A DNA stretch of 33,905 bases from assembly GCA_027315135.1 (NCBI GenBank), contig DAHUYR010000013.1, forward strand, positions 1-33,905, given 5' to 3'. Position numbers and translations under genes: made by a program. A model generated the notes under the pieces. That model saw only the letters and a program-made list of their open reading frames with translations. It ran no database searches and was not told the DNA's origin. Shown here one piece after another: positions 1-6,392 of this stretch (positions are counted from its first letter, which is position 1; every line of letters begins with the position of its first letter). The stretch is from Microcaldota archaeon (GTDB taxonomy: Archaea > Micrarchaeota > Micrarchaeia > Micrarchaeales > CABMGC01).

Positions 1-262
1 TTCAACCACCTCGACTTCAACAACATCCAGTGTCTTATATTACACATTCACAGAATCGTCAAATCCTTCGCCTGATGGCAGTGTTTCTCCAGGTACTGGA
101 AGCTATCCGGCAGGATCTGTAGTCTCGATAGGTGCTAATCCAATCACAGGTTATCATTTTGTTGATTGGACCTGCTCTGGAACAGGATGTTATTCAGGAA
201 CGAGTCAGTCGTCTTCTGTAGTACTTGGTGTGGATAATATGCAGGAGACTGCAAACTTTGCA
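1..262 (+). repeat. Long direct repeat, block A (copy 1)
   Basis: This block matches 23757-24018 at a constant offset of 23756 with only a handful of mismatches (for example ggtgct against gatgct near 132). It encodes the end of a Ser/Thr linker and the first InlB-type repeat. The similarity stops sharply after gcaaactttgca. Confidence 0.95.
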
Positions 263-2191
263 ATAAACGTATACTCCTTTACATCTTCTGCCAACCCTTC
301 AACCGGTGGAAGCGTCTCTCCAGTCAGCGGCAATTATAATTATGGATCAGCAGTGACATTGTCTGAGACTCCAGCAACAGGACATACTTTTGTTGACTGG
401 ACCTGCACTGGAACAGGATGTTATTCCGGGACAAGCGCTTCTCCTACAGTAACTATAAGTAATGACATTGCAGAAACGGCAAACTTTGGATTAAGCACGT
501 ACACATTGACTGCAGCTTCGAACCCTTCTGGAGATGGCACTATTTCAGGAGGCGGAACGTATGCATACGGATCCAATGCAATTTTGACAGAGACACCTTC
601 GTCAGGATATCATTTTGTTGACTGGACCTGCACTGGAACAGGATGTTATGCTGGGACATCGTCTAATCCGACGGTAACAGTATATAATTCGATTGCAGAA
701 ACAGCAAACTACGCACCTAACAGCTACACGCTCACTACAGGAGCCACGCCAGCAGGAGATGGGACCGTATCGCCATCTTCAGGATCGCATACGTTCGGAT
801 CCGCTGTGACCATATCTGAATCGCCATCAACATCAAACACCTTCACAGGATGGTCATGCAGCGGCACCGGATGTTATTCTGGAACTGCAACATCAAACAC
901 AATAATAATATATGGAAATACTGTAGAGACTGCAAGTTTCTCTCCTTATCAGCCTTTCACAGAGATAGCTTCACCGACGGCAGGTGGAAGTGTCTCTCCT
1001 GGATCAAGAAGTGTCCCTTACGGAACATCAGTAACAATATCTGAATCTCCAAGTTCAGGATATCATTTTGTTGACTGGACCTGCTCTGGAACAGGATGTT
1101 ATTCAGGAACGAGTAATTCCGATTTGATAACAATCAACAACGCCGTAACGGAGACAGCAAACTTTGCATCAACAACCTCTACTTCAACTACTACTTCGAC
1201 TTCAACAAGCACATCTACCTCAATTTCAACATCGTCTACATCTACTACCGTTTCCACCTCTACTTCAACAAGCACTGCGTCTACCTCTACTACCATAGCG
1301 TCTACATCTACTACCGCTTCGACTTCACTTTCGACAAGCATATCAACTTCGACATCTTCTACATCTACTACTGCTTCGACTTCACTCTCGACAAGCATAT
1401 CAACTTCGACATCTTCTACGTCTACTACTGTTTCCACCTCTACTTCTACGACAAGCGTAAGCTGTACCCCCGGCTCTCAAAGTTGGACCGTTTCGGGAAC
1501 TTATCATTTCACGACACCTAGTGGCTGTGGATCTTCAATTACATATACAATAACCTTAATCGGAGGAGGAGGGGGAGGTTCAGGAGGTCCTGTAGGACCT
1601 AATCCCAGAGGAACTGGAATATGTGCTAGAGGACAGGACATAACAGGTGGCAGCGGAGGAGGAGGGGGAGGTTATGCAACAGGCAGCACTTCAGGTATAT
1701 TGTCAGGGACAGTCTTTACGATATACGTAGGCAACGGAGGAATGTATGATAATTCCACTGCTACAAGTCTCGCTGGATGCGCAGCAACTGCTTATGCAGG
1801 AGGCAACTCAGAAGTGACTAGTAGTTACTTCACCGTGACAGCTACTGGCGGAGCTGGTGGTGCAAGAGAGCCGTCTTCGACCAGTTCTGGAGGAACGTAT
1901 AGCTGCAGCGGCATGGGCTGCTCTGGCGCAAACGGAGCAGTAGGTCAACTTGGCTCCGATTCAATCACACCGTGCTGCTATTCAACAGGAGGCAATGGAG
2001 GAAACGCTGGAAGCTCTGGTGGTGGAGGCTTAGGAGGAATATTGAGTAGTATGTCATCGCCTTCCAATAGGACGGCCACAGCAGGATCTCCATATGGAGG
2101 CGGTGGTGGAGGAAACAATGATACATATCTCGGATACACCAACCATGGTATGCTTGGAGCTGGAGGAGAAGTTATAGTATCATGGAACTGA
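2..2191 (+). CDS. Modular surface protein, InlB-type repeats with Gly-rich C-terminus (5' end outside window)
   Basis: The reading frame is open from the window edge, so the N-terminus is missing. What remains is about 730 residues. It holds about six tandem repeats of roughly 75 residues, each containing forms of GYHFVDWTCTGTGCYSGTS and ending in ETANF. This matches the divergent InlB B-repeat type found in secreted adhesins. A Ser/Thr-only linker follows at about 1168-1455. Then comes a Gly-rich domain rich in GGGGGG runs, beginning WTVSGTYHFTTPSGCG, which resembles the glycine-rich domains at the ends of bacterial surface or fibre proteins. The paralogue at 22912-25065 has a class III (pilin-like) signal before the same repeats, so I infer the same N-terminus here. 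Paired cysteines in the repeats suggest disulfides outside the cell. No ligand can be named. Confidence 0.85.
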   Translation, partial: STTSTSTTSSVLYYTFTESSNPSPDGSVSPGTGSYPAGSVVSIGANPITGYHFVDWTCSGTGCYSGTSQSSSVVLGVDNMQETANFAINVYSFTSSANPSTGGSVSPVSGNYNYGSAVTLSETPATGHTFVDWTCTGTGCYSGTSASPTVTISNDIAETANFGLSTYTLTAASNPSGDGTISGGGTYAYGSNAILTETPSSGYHFVDWTCTGTGCYAGTSSNPTVTVYNSIAETANYAPNSYTLTTGATPAGDGTVSPSSGSHTFGSAVTISESPSTSNTFTGWSCSGTGCYSGTATSNTIIIYGNTVETASFSPYQPFTEIASPTAGGSVSPGSRSVPYGTSVTISESPSSGYHFVDWTCSGTGCYSGTSNSDLITINNAVTETANFASTTSTSTTTSTSTSTSTSISTSSTSTTVSTSTSTSTASTSTTIASTSTTASTSLSTSISTSTSSTSTTASTSLSTSISTSTSSTSTTVSTSTSTTSVSCTPGSQSWTVSGTYHFTTPSGCGSSITYTITLIGGGGGGSGGPVGPNPRGTGICARGQDITGGSGGGGGGYATGSTSGILSGTVFTIYVGNGGMYDNSTATSLAGCAATAYAGGNSEVTSSYFTVTATGGAGGAREPSSTSSGGTYSCSGMGCSGANGAVGQLGSDSITPCCYSTGGNGGNAGSSGGGGLGGILSSMSSPSNRTATAGSPYGGGGGGNNDTYLGYTNHGMLGAGGEVIVSWN
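713..1258 (+). repeat. Long direct repeat, block B (copy 1)
   Basis: This block matches 24016-24561 at an offset of 23303, nearly identical over about 545 bases. It covers two InlB-type repeats and the start of the Ser/Thr linker. Blocks A and B are adjacent in the downstream copy but 450 bases apart here, so copy 1 has two extra repeats or copy 2 has lost them. Confidence 0.95.
1316..1429 (+). repeat. 57-bp tandem repeat, two units
   Basis: Two consecutive 57-base units start with gcttcgacttcact at 1316 and 1373. Each encodes 19 Ser/Thr-rich residues of the linker. The period is a multiple of three, so copy-number change would alter linker length without a frameshift. Confidence 0.85.
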
Positions 2192-2236
2192 TACCAGTTA
2201 TATTGCATTTAACATGCTCAACGGGCCTGCGAACAG

Positions 2237-2248
2237 TTTTTATATATA
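2237..2248 (+). promoter_or_regulatory. TATA box for rpoD ribosomal/RNAP cluster
   Basis: TTTTTATATATA lies about 60 bases before the rpoD start. An archaeal TATA element here predicts transcription from about 2268, giving a short leader. It is the only strong promoter-like element between the surface protein and rpoD. Confidence 0.6.
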
Positions 2249-2303
2249 TGCATGTATAATATGAACACATTTCTTAGACATTCTTGCAAGGCTAGATGGT
2301 TTT

Positions 2304-2873
2304 ATGAAGATAGATATGCTTGAAAATAAAGGCAATTATCTGCGCTTCAAGCTCAGTGGAAGCGACTACTCTACAGCAAACGCCCTTAGGAGGATGCTCA
2401 TAAACAGCGTGGATTGCTTTGCGATAGACAAGGTAACCTTTTACGAGAACAACAGTGTCATGTTTGACGAATACATAGCGCACAGAATAGGAATGGTGCC
2501 GATAACGACACCAAAAGGCTACAATGAAAAGGATGAGGTGCTCTTCTCCCTTGAAGCTGAAGGGCCTAAGACAGTATATTCAAAGGACATAGAATCCAAA
2601 GATAAAGAAGTAAAGGTAGCGAATGATGACATACCAATAATAAAGCTGGGAGCCAATCAGAGATTAAAGTTTGACGGCAGGGCAGTGATCGGCCATGGTA
2701 TGAAGAGTTCAAAGTTCCAGACCTGCATTGCGACTTACAAACAGATAGATGAAAAGAATTATGATTTTTATATAGAAAGCTTCGGCCAGATGCCACCTGC
2801 TGAAATATTCAAAAGAGCAGTAAGTATAATAAACAGCGAGCTAAAAGAAATAGCAAAAGAAATGAAGAAGTGA
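2304..2873 (+). CDS. rpoD: DNA-directed RNA polymerase subunit D (Rpo3)
   Basis: Subunit D pairs with L to form the assembly platform of archaeal RNA polymerase, like bacterial alpha. The 189-residue protein shows the family's N-terminal dimerisation motif (DYSTANALRRMLINSVDCFAIDKV, about residues 21-44), the HRIGMVPI element near 60, and the C-terminal ESFGQMPPAEIFKRA helix. It is at the short end for archaeal Rpo3 and has no cysteine cluster, so it lacks the Fe-S domain found in some archaea. ATG at 2304 fits the family N-terminus. It is the first gene of a run with eL18, uL13, uS9 and rpoN, the usual archaeal order, but uS13-uS4-uS11 are not upstream; the surface protein is. Confidence 0.96.
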   Translation: MKIDMLENKGNYLRFKLSGSDYSTANALRRMLINSVDCFAIDKVTFYENNSVMFDEYIAHRIGMVPITTPKGYNEKDEVLFSLEAEGPKTVYSKDIESKDKEVKVANDDIPIIKLGANQRLKFDGRAVIGHGMKSSKFQTCIATYKQIDEKNYDFYIESFGQMPPAEIFKRAVSIINSELKEIAKEMKK

Positions 2874-2975
2874 GCGGGGGTGGCAGAGTTTGGCCAAATG
2901 CGCAGGATTGAGGAGTTTTTACGCAAAATTCCTGTAGCTTTAGTGCTTGCGTGAGTTCGAATCTCACCCCCCGCA
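2874..2975 (+). tRNA. tRNA-Leu (anticodon GAG) with 15-nt intron
   Basis: The acceptor arm is GCGGGGG/CCCCCGC with discriminator A2975. The T-arm is GTGAG-TTCGAAT-CTCAC at 2951-2967. A long variable arm lies at about 2935-2950, as in class II tRNAs. The anticodon stem is CAGGA (2903-2907)/TCCTG (2930-2934), with anticodon GAG at 2910-2912. The loop holds 22 bases instead of 7, so an intron of 15 bases (about 2914-2928) is inferred at the canonical 37/38 position. The tRNA begins on the base after the rpoD stop codon. Confidence 0.9.
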
Positions 2976-2988
2976 TAAAGTGATTAAC

Positions 2989-3327
2989 GTGATAGAAAAA
3001 GAGTATCTGAAAAGAGCAATTGAGGATGCGAAGTCCAGTGCTACTGATAAGAATAAGAAAAGGTCCAATTACATAGTGAGGCTCATGTCAAAACCTAAGA
3101 GGCGGAGAGTGAGCGTCAACATAGCAAAGCTTGAGAAGCTTGTGAATTCAGGAGAGAACGTTATAATCCCTGGAAAGGTGCTTGGAAGGGGAAACATAAG
3201 CAAGAAGATAAGCGTAGCTGCAGTAGTATATTCGGAAGATGCGGAGAAGAAGCTTAAGGAAGCCGGCTGCACAGTAGTAGGAATAAAGGAGATGCTGAAG
3301 AAGGATAATGTTCGTATAATAATATAG
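2989..3327 (+). CDS. rpl18e: Ribosomal protein eL18 (L18e)
   Basis: This is a 112-residue large-subunit protein of the eL18/uL15 fold. Typical eL18 segments are RRVSVNIAKLEKL and GENVIIPGKVLGRGNISKKI, followed by AVVYSEDAEKKLKEAG. The frame is open further upstream into the tRNA-Leu gene, but GTGAT at 2980-2984 sits four bases before GTG 2989. That is the spacing seen at many starts in this window, so GTG 2989 is preferred; GTG 2980 is the alternative. The stop overlaps the GTGAT of uL13. Cotranscription with rpoD requires passing through the tRNA. Confidence 0.93.
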   Translation: MIEKEYLKRAIEDAKSSATDKNKKRSNYIVRLMSKPKRRRVSVNIAKLEKLVNSGENVIIPGKVLGRGNISKKISVAAVVYSEDAEKKLKEAGCTVVGIKEMLKKDNVRIII

Positions 3328-3335
3328 TGATATTA

Positions 3336-3767
3336 ATGGCAGAATACTTGATAGATGGAAAGGGAAAGATCCTTGGAAGAGTCGGAAGCACTGTTGCAAA
3401 GAGGCTCCTTTCAGGAGATTCCATATTCATAGTTAATGCAGAAGATATGCTTATCAGCGGCCACCCTAAGAATATAGTTGCAAAATACAAGAGGCTGCAT
3501 GATCTCAAGGACAAGGCGAACCCAGAGCACTCGCCATACTGGTCAAGAAGGCCTGACCTTTTTGTCAAGCGCATAGTAAGAGGCATGCTTCCATACAAAA
3601 AAGCCAAGGGCAAGGAGGCGTATAAGAGGCTCAAGGTATACATTGGCTTCCCTGAAGAGCTGAAGAATTACAAGGAATACGAAATTGCAACAAAGAATGC
3701 TGAAGAGATATACGAGGATACGACTACTGTAAAGCAGATAGTCACGAAACTCGGTTACGCAGGTTGA
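3336..3767 (+). CDS. rpl13: Ribosomal protein uL13
   Basis: The 143-residue large-subunit protein begins MAEYLIDGKGKILGR and shows the family core: GDSIFIVNAEDMLISG, then SPYWSRRPDLFVKRIVRGMLPYKKAKGKEAYKRLKVYIG. ATG 3336 is chosen over GTG 3327 because GTGAT (3327-3331) lies four bases upstream as a Shine-Dalgarno site and the protein then starts at the usual family position. The site overlaps the eL18 stop, so the two genes are probably translationally coupled. Confidence 0.95.
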   Translation: MAEYLIDGKGKILGRVGSTVAKRLLSGDSIFIVNAEDMLISGHPKNIVAKYKRLHDLKDKANPEHSPYWSRRPDLFVKRIVRGMLPYKKAKGKEAYKRLKVYIGFPEELKNYKEYEIATKNAEEIYEDTTTVKQIVTKLGYAG

Positions 3768-3768
3768 T

Positions 3769-4317
3769 TTGACGACAGCTGTACAAAAAGAAGGATTGGA
3801 GAAATTAGACGCGGAATTGCAGAATCTTTACACTGAGCAGAGTACTGTAAAGAAGGAGGCTGCAAAAGTGGGCATCAAAGCGAAGCCCAAGAAGGCAAAG
3901 GCAGTGAAGCAGAAGGTTGTCTTCGTTAAGTCAAGGAGAAAAGAGGCTGTAGCAAGGGCCGTTCTTAAGAGCGGCACTGGAAGGATATTGATAAATGGCA
4001 AGAGCGTCGTAGTGATAAAGCCGCTTGAGGTTAGAGAACTCATACTTGAGGCGATAAGGATAAATGGCAGCGCCAAGGAGATAGCAGACAGATCCGACAT
4101 AAGCATCAATGTCCATGGCGGAGGAATGAGCGGACAGGCACAGGCCGCAAGGACAGCTATTGCAAAGGCAATTGTTGCGGCTTCCGAAAGCGAATCAATG
4201 AAGAAAGAGTATATGAATTATGATAGGACGCTTCTTGTAGACGATACAAGAATGGTAGAGCCTAAGAAGTTCAAGGGACCAAAGGCAAGAGCCAGGTTCC
4301 AGAAGTCTTACAGATGA
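3769..4317 (+). CDS. rps9: Ribosomal protein uS9
   Basis: Small-subunit protein whose C-terminal tail reaches the decoding centre. The last ~130 residues are typical: FVKSRRKEAVARAVLKSGTG, then HGGGMSGQAQAARTAIAKAI, ending ARFQKSYR with the conserved terminal SYR. The first ~48 residues are an extra Lys/Ala/Glu-rich extension not seen in ordinary archaeal uS9 of about 130-135 residues. The TTG start at 3769 is one base after the uL13 stop, with GGTTGAT immediately upstream. An internal TTG at 3796 is possible and would shorten the extension. Total length is 182 residues. Confidence 0.93.
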   Translation: MTTAVQKEGLEKLDAELQNLYTEQSTVKKEAAKVGIKAKPKKAKAVKQKVVFVKSRRKEAVARAVLKSGTGRILINGKSVVVIKPLEVRELILEAIRINGSAKEIADRSDISINVHGGGMSGQAQAARTAIAKAIVAASESESMKKEYMNYDRTLLVDDTRMVEPKKFKGPKARARFQKSYR

Positions 4318-4332
4318 TATTTGAGTGATACT

Positions 4333-4533
4333 ATGATGATTCCGATAAGGTGTTTTTCATGCGGGCAGGTAGTTGCCGATAAATGGGAACATTTCAGCAA
4401 GCGCGTAAATGAAGGCAAGGAGGATCCTCAGAAGGTACTTGATGACCTTGGAGTGAAGAGATACTGCTGCAGGCGCATGCTCATAGGACACACGGACCTT
4501 ATAGATGAGATTATAGAATACAACAAGAAGTAA
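4333..4533 (+). CDS. rpoN: DNA-directed RNA polymerase subunit N (Rpo10)
   Basis: This 66-residue zinc-binding subunit belongs to the D-L-N-P assembly platform. The archaeal/eukaryotic Rpb10 signature is complete: [20 protein letters not shown] at the N-terminus and [12 protein letters not shown] near residue 50, giving four zinc-binding cysteines (CxxC and CC). A TTG at 4321 is in frame, but GTGAT at 4325-4329 lies three bases before ATG 4333 and the family starts there. It follows uS9 in the common archaeal order. rpoK, which often follows, is absent and tRNA-Pro comes next. Confidence 0.95.
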   Translation: MMIPIRCFSCGQVVADKWEHFSKRVNEGKEDPQKVLDDLGVKRYCCRRMLIGHTDLIDEIIEYNKK

Positions 4534-4557
4534 ATTCTTGCATTGTATTTAGATAGA

Positions 4558-4569
4558 GATAAAAATATA
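4558..4569 (+). promoter_or_regulatory. TATA box for tRNA-Pro / uS2
   Basis: GATAAAAATATA is centred about 24-26 bases before the first base of tRNA-Pro (4587), the expected archaeal spacing. It may also drive the downstream uS2 and pilin-like genes. Confidence 0.6.
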
Positions 4570-4586
4570 GATGATACATAAGATTA

Positions 4587-4692
4587 GGGGTCGTCTGCTA
4601 GTCTGGTTAGGCTCTATGCTTAGGGAGCATATGACCCGAGTTCAAAATGGCTTTTGTGTTATGCAAAAACCATGAGGCTCTCGGCGACCCCA
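4587..4692 (+). tRNA. tRNA-Pro (anticodon AGG) with T-loop intron
   Basis: The acceptor is GGGGTCG (4587-4593)/CGACCCC (4685-4691) with discriminator A4692. The anticodon stem TATGC/GCATA encloses the loop TTAGGGA, giving anticodon AGG at 4622-4624 and G37, as in proline tRNAs. The T-stem CCGAG (4636-4640)/CTCGG (4680-4684) encloses 39 bases instead of 7, so an intron of 32 bases is inferred (about 4647-4678 if cut at 59/60). The insert forms TGG...CCA plus TTTT...AAAA pairing. No intron is needed in the anticodon loop. A at position 34 is unusual for archaea. The uS2 Shine-Dalgarno site begins ten bases after the tRNA. Confidence 0.88.
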
Positions 4693-4710
4693 ATAAATTA
4701 TGGTGAAAAA

Positions 4711-5325
4711 ATGACTGAAGAACTTTTGATAGACCAAAACATTTACCTAGAGGCAGGAATACACATAGGCACTAAGATAAAGACACCAGGAATGAAGAAG
4801 TTTATTTACAAGGCGAGAGAGGACAGATTATACCTTCTTGATCTCAACACTATAGACGGTAGGATAAATGCGGCGGCAAAGCTGCTGGCGCAGTATGATC
4901 CGAAGGAGATAGTTGTAACTGCTTCGAGAATATATGCCGTTGCTGCTGCGGAGAAGTTCGGCGAGATAACAGGAGCGAAGGTAATAACAGGAAGAGTAAT
5001 GCCGGGAACGCTCACGAACCCAAACAGGGACGACTATATGGAGCCTGAAGTTATACTTATCAGCGATACGAGGAACGAGAAGCAGGCTGTCAAAGAAGCG
5101 AGCGAGACGAATATACCTATAGTTGCGCTTTGCGACACTGACAACTGGATAAAGTTCGTAGATCTGGTCATACCTTGCAACAACAAGGGAAGAAGGTCTC
5201 TGGCGCTCGTCTACTATCTGCTTGCAAGGCAGTTCCTGAAAGAGAAAGGATTAATAAAATCAAACGAGGAATTCAAGTACAAAGTCTCCGATTTCGAAGC
5301 GAAGATGGAGATGAAGGCGAAGTAA
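4711..5325 (+). CDS. rps2: Ribosomal protein uS2
   Basis: The 204-residue small-subunit protein has the archaeal uS2 pattern: YLEAGIHIGTKIKTPGMKKFIY near the N-terminus, then LYLLDLNTIDGRI, RVMPGTLTNP, and the conserved IPIVALCDTDNW followed by IPCNNKGRRSLALVYYLLAR. ATG 4711 is preferred because GGTGA at 4702-4706 precedes it at the usual spacing and the family starts here; the frame extends upstream only through the tRNA-Pro gene. The stop is directly followed by the TTG of the pilin-like gene, implying one transcript. Confidence 0.95.
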   Translation: MTEELLIDQNIYLEAGIHIGTKIKTPGMKKFIYKAREDRLYLLDLNTIDGRINAAAKLLAQYDPKEIVVTASRIYAVAAAEKFGEITGAKVITGRVMPGTLTNPNRDDYMEPEVILISDTRNEKQAVKEASETNIPIVALCDTDNWIKFVDLVIPCNNKGRRSLALVYYLLARQFLKEKGLIKSNEEFKYKVSDFEAKMEMKAK

Positions 5326-5859
5326 TTGAATCCGAAAAGTTTGAGAGGGCAGGCAGCCATAGACTTCATGTCGTCTTATGGCTTTGCAATTCTCATTATA
5401 GTCATTGCGATAATTATAATATATAGAATAGGGCTGAGCGGCGTAAATGGCTTTACGCAGCAGACGTGCACTGCACAGCCGGGCTTTTCCTGTGACTATG
5501 TAAGCCTTAATACTACAGGCATACTTGCAATCAAGATGTCTCAGAATGTAGCCACTAATATGAAGATTAATGCAATCGCATGCAGCGCAGCTCTGAATAA
5601 TACTGGTGCTGGACCGCAGTTTGGCAATGTTAATATGGTTCCATCAAATTCTTTCTATCCTGCAGGCAGTAGCCCAGTTGGCATGACCTTTTACGGAAGC
5701 TCTGAGAGTATATTCTATATGAACTGTTATGGAAGCGGAGGTATACTGACTGGACAGATAAGCAAGCCGGTCATCGTATATGTCTTCATAAATTACACTG
5801 CTCCGGGATACCAGCCGGTAACACAGTTGATAATAACCGATGATGGCGCCTACACCTGA
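5326..5859 (+). CDS. Pilin-like protein with class III signal
   Basis: A short basic N-terminus ending RGQAAIDFM is followed by a long hydrophobic helix (about residues 18-36, AILIIVIAIIIIYRIGL). This is the architecture of archaeal class III/type IV pilin-like prepilins, which are cut before the Q and assembled through the hydrophobic helix. The remaining ~135 residues are predicted extracellular, rich in Asn/Ser/Thr/Gly, with four cysteines (two in the TCTAQPGFSC segment) and no recognised domain. TTG 5326 abuts the uS2 stop; TTG 5341 is an alternative. It could be a minor pilin or a membrane-anchored surface protein. No assembly ATPase is in the window. Confidence 0.75.
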   Translation: MNPKSLRGQAAIDFMSSYGFAILIIVIAIIIIYRIGLSGVNGFTQQTCTAQPGFSCDYVSLNTTGILAIKMSQNVATNMKINAIACSAALNNTGAGPQFGNVNMVPSNSFYPAGSSPVGMTFYGSSESIFYMNCYGSGGILTGQISKPVIVYVFINYTAPGYQPVTQLIITDDGAYT

Positions 5860-5876
5860 AGTGCGCATCTGTTGTA

Positions 5877-6053
5877 TTATAGGTTGAATAGGAGCATTGC
5901 CTCGTATCTTGAGAACGTCTCCAGCTTTCCGCCGCAGCTGCACCTGAATTCTGAGTCCTTCGCAGAATCATAAGGATATACTACCTTATAATCTTCGAAG
6001 CACGAAGTGCAGGTGAAGAATTGCATGTCCTTTCCCCCGTGCCTTTCCCCCAT
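5877..6053 (-). CDS. Small zinc-ribbon-like protein
   Basis: The 58-residue protein carries a CTSC pair near its N-terminus and a CSCGGKLE pair about 20 residues later, the layout of a compact one-zinc ribbon. The function is unknown; such proteins often bind nucleic acid or partner proteins. A TATA-like element (minus-strand GATAAATATTG at 6073-6083) predicts a transcript starting near 6050, which suits ATG 6053 as a leaderless start. ATG 6026 is preceded by GGGGGAAAGGAC and would give 49 residues. A TTG at 6074 is too close to the TATA element. It converges with the pilin-like gene, 17 bases apart. Confidence 0.55.
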   Translation of the reverse strand: MGERHGGKDMQFFTCTSCFEDYKVVYPYDSAKDSEFRCSCGGKLETFSRYEAMLLFNL

Positions 6054-6149
6054 GAAGCTGTATTTGTTAGGCAATATTTATCAGTCTTGCCAAATCTGCC
6101 TTTTATCCTTCAGCATGATAGAAAAATTTATTAAGCGTTATTTAGTCTT

Positions 6150-6374
6150 ATGAATGTAGATTTCATGGAAGACGTAGCTGTTGTCAGTAGAGTTGGTAGA
6201 GCAGATAGCGGAACTGTAAAGGAGAAGAGAGAAAAGAATGAAATGGCATACAGGGATGCAGAGCGTAAGGCAAGATTATGGGACAGTATTGGTCAGCTCA
6301 AGGAAGCCGCAAGGAATGGAATTATAAGGCCTGAAAGAGTTGCTGAGCTTTCAGGAGTTAAAAGACAGAGATAA
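6150..6374 (+). CDS. Hypothetical charged 74-residue protein
   Basis: I do not recognise this protein. It is highly charged and predicted mostly helical: a KEKREKNEMAYRDAERKARLWDSI stretch that could be a coiled coil, then IIRPERVAELSGVKRQR, a basic tail suggestive of nucleic-acid contact. AAAATTTATTA at 6122-6132 lies about 25 bases before ATG 6150, so transcription would begin at or next to the start codon. That promoter placement is the main evidence that the frame is real. Confidence 0.5.
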   Translation: MNVDFMEDVAVVSRVGRADSGTVKEKREKNEMAYRDAERKARLWDSIGQLKEAARNGIIRPERVAELSGVKRQR

Positions 6375-6392
6375 CTATATCCATAGAGCATG

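Noticed and set aside
1099-1437. Minus-strand frame rich in Val/Glu/Asp repeats
   Set aside because: It is the antisense of the Ser/Thr linker repeats; the regularity comes from the coding strand.
1168-1455. Possible CRISPR array
   Set aside because: The repeats are short, in-frame Ser/Thr codons without unique spacers of constant length.
2947-2988. Earlier ATG start for eL18
   Set aside because: That ATG lies within the tRNA-Leu T-arm region; GTG 2989 has a GTGAT site and fits the family.
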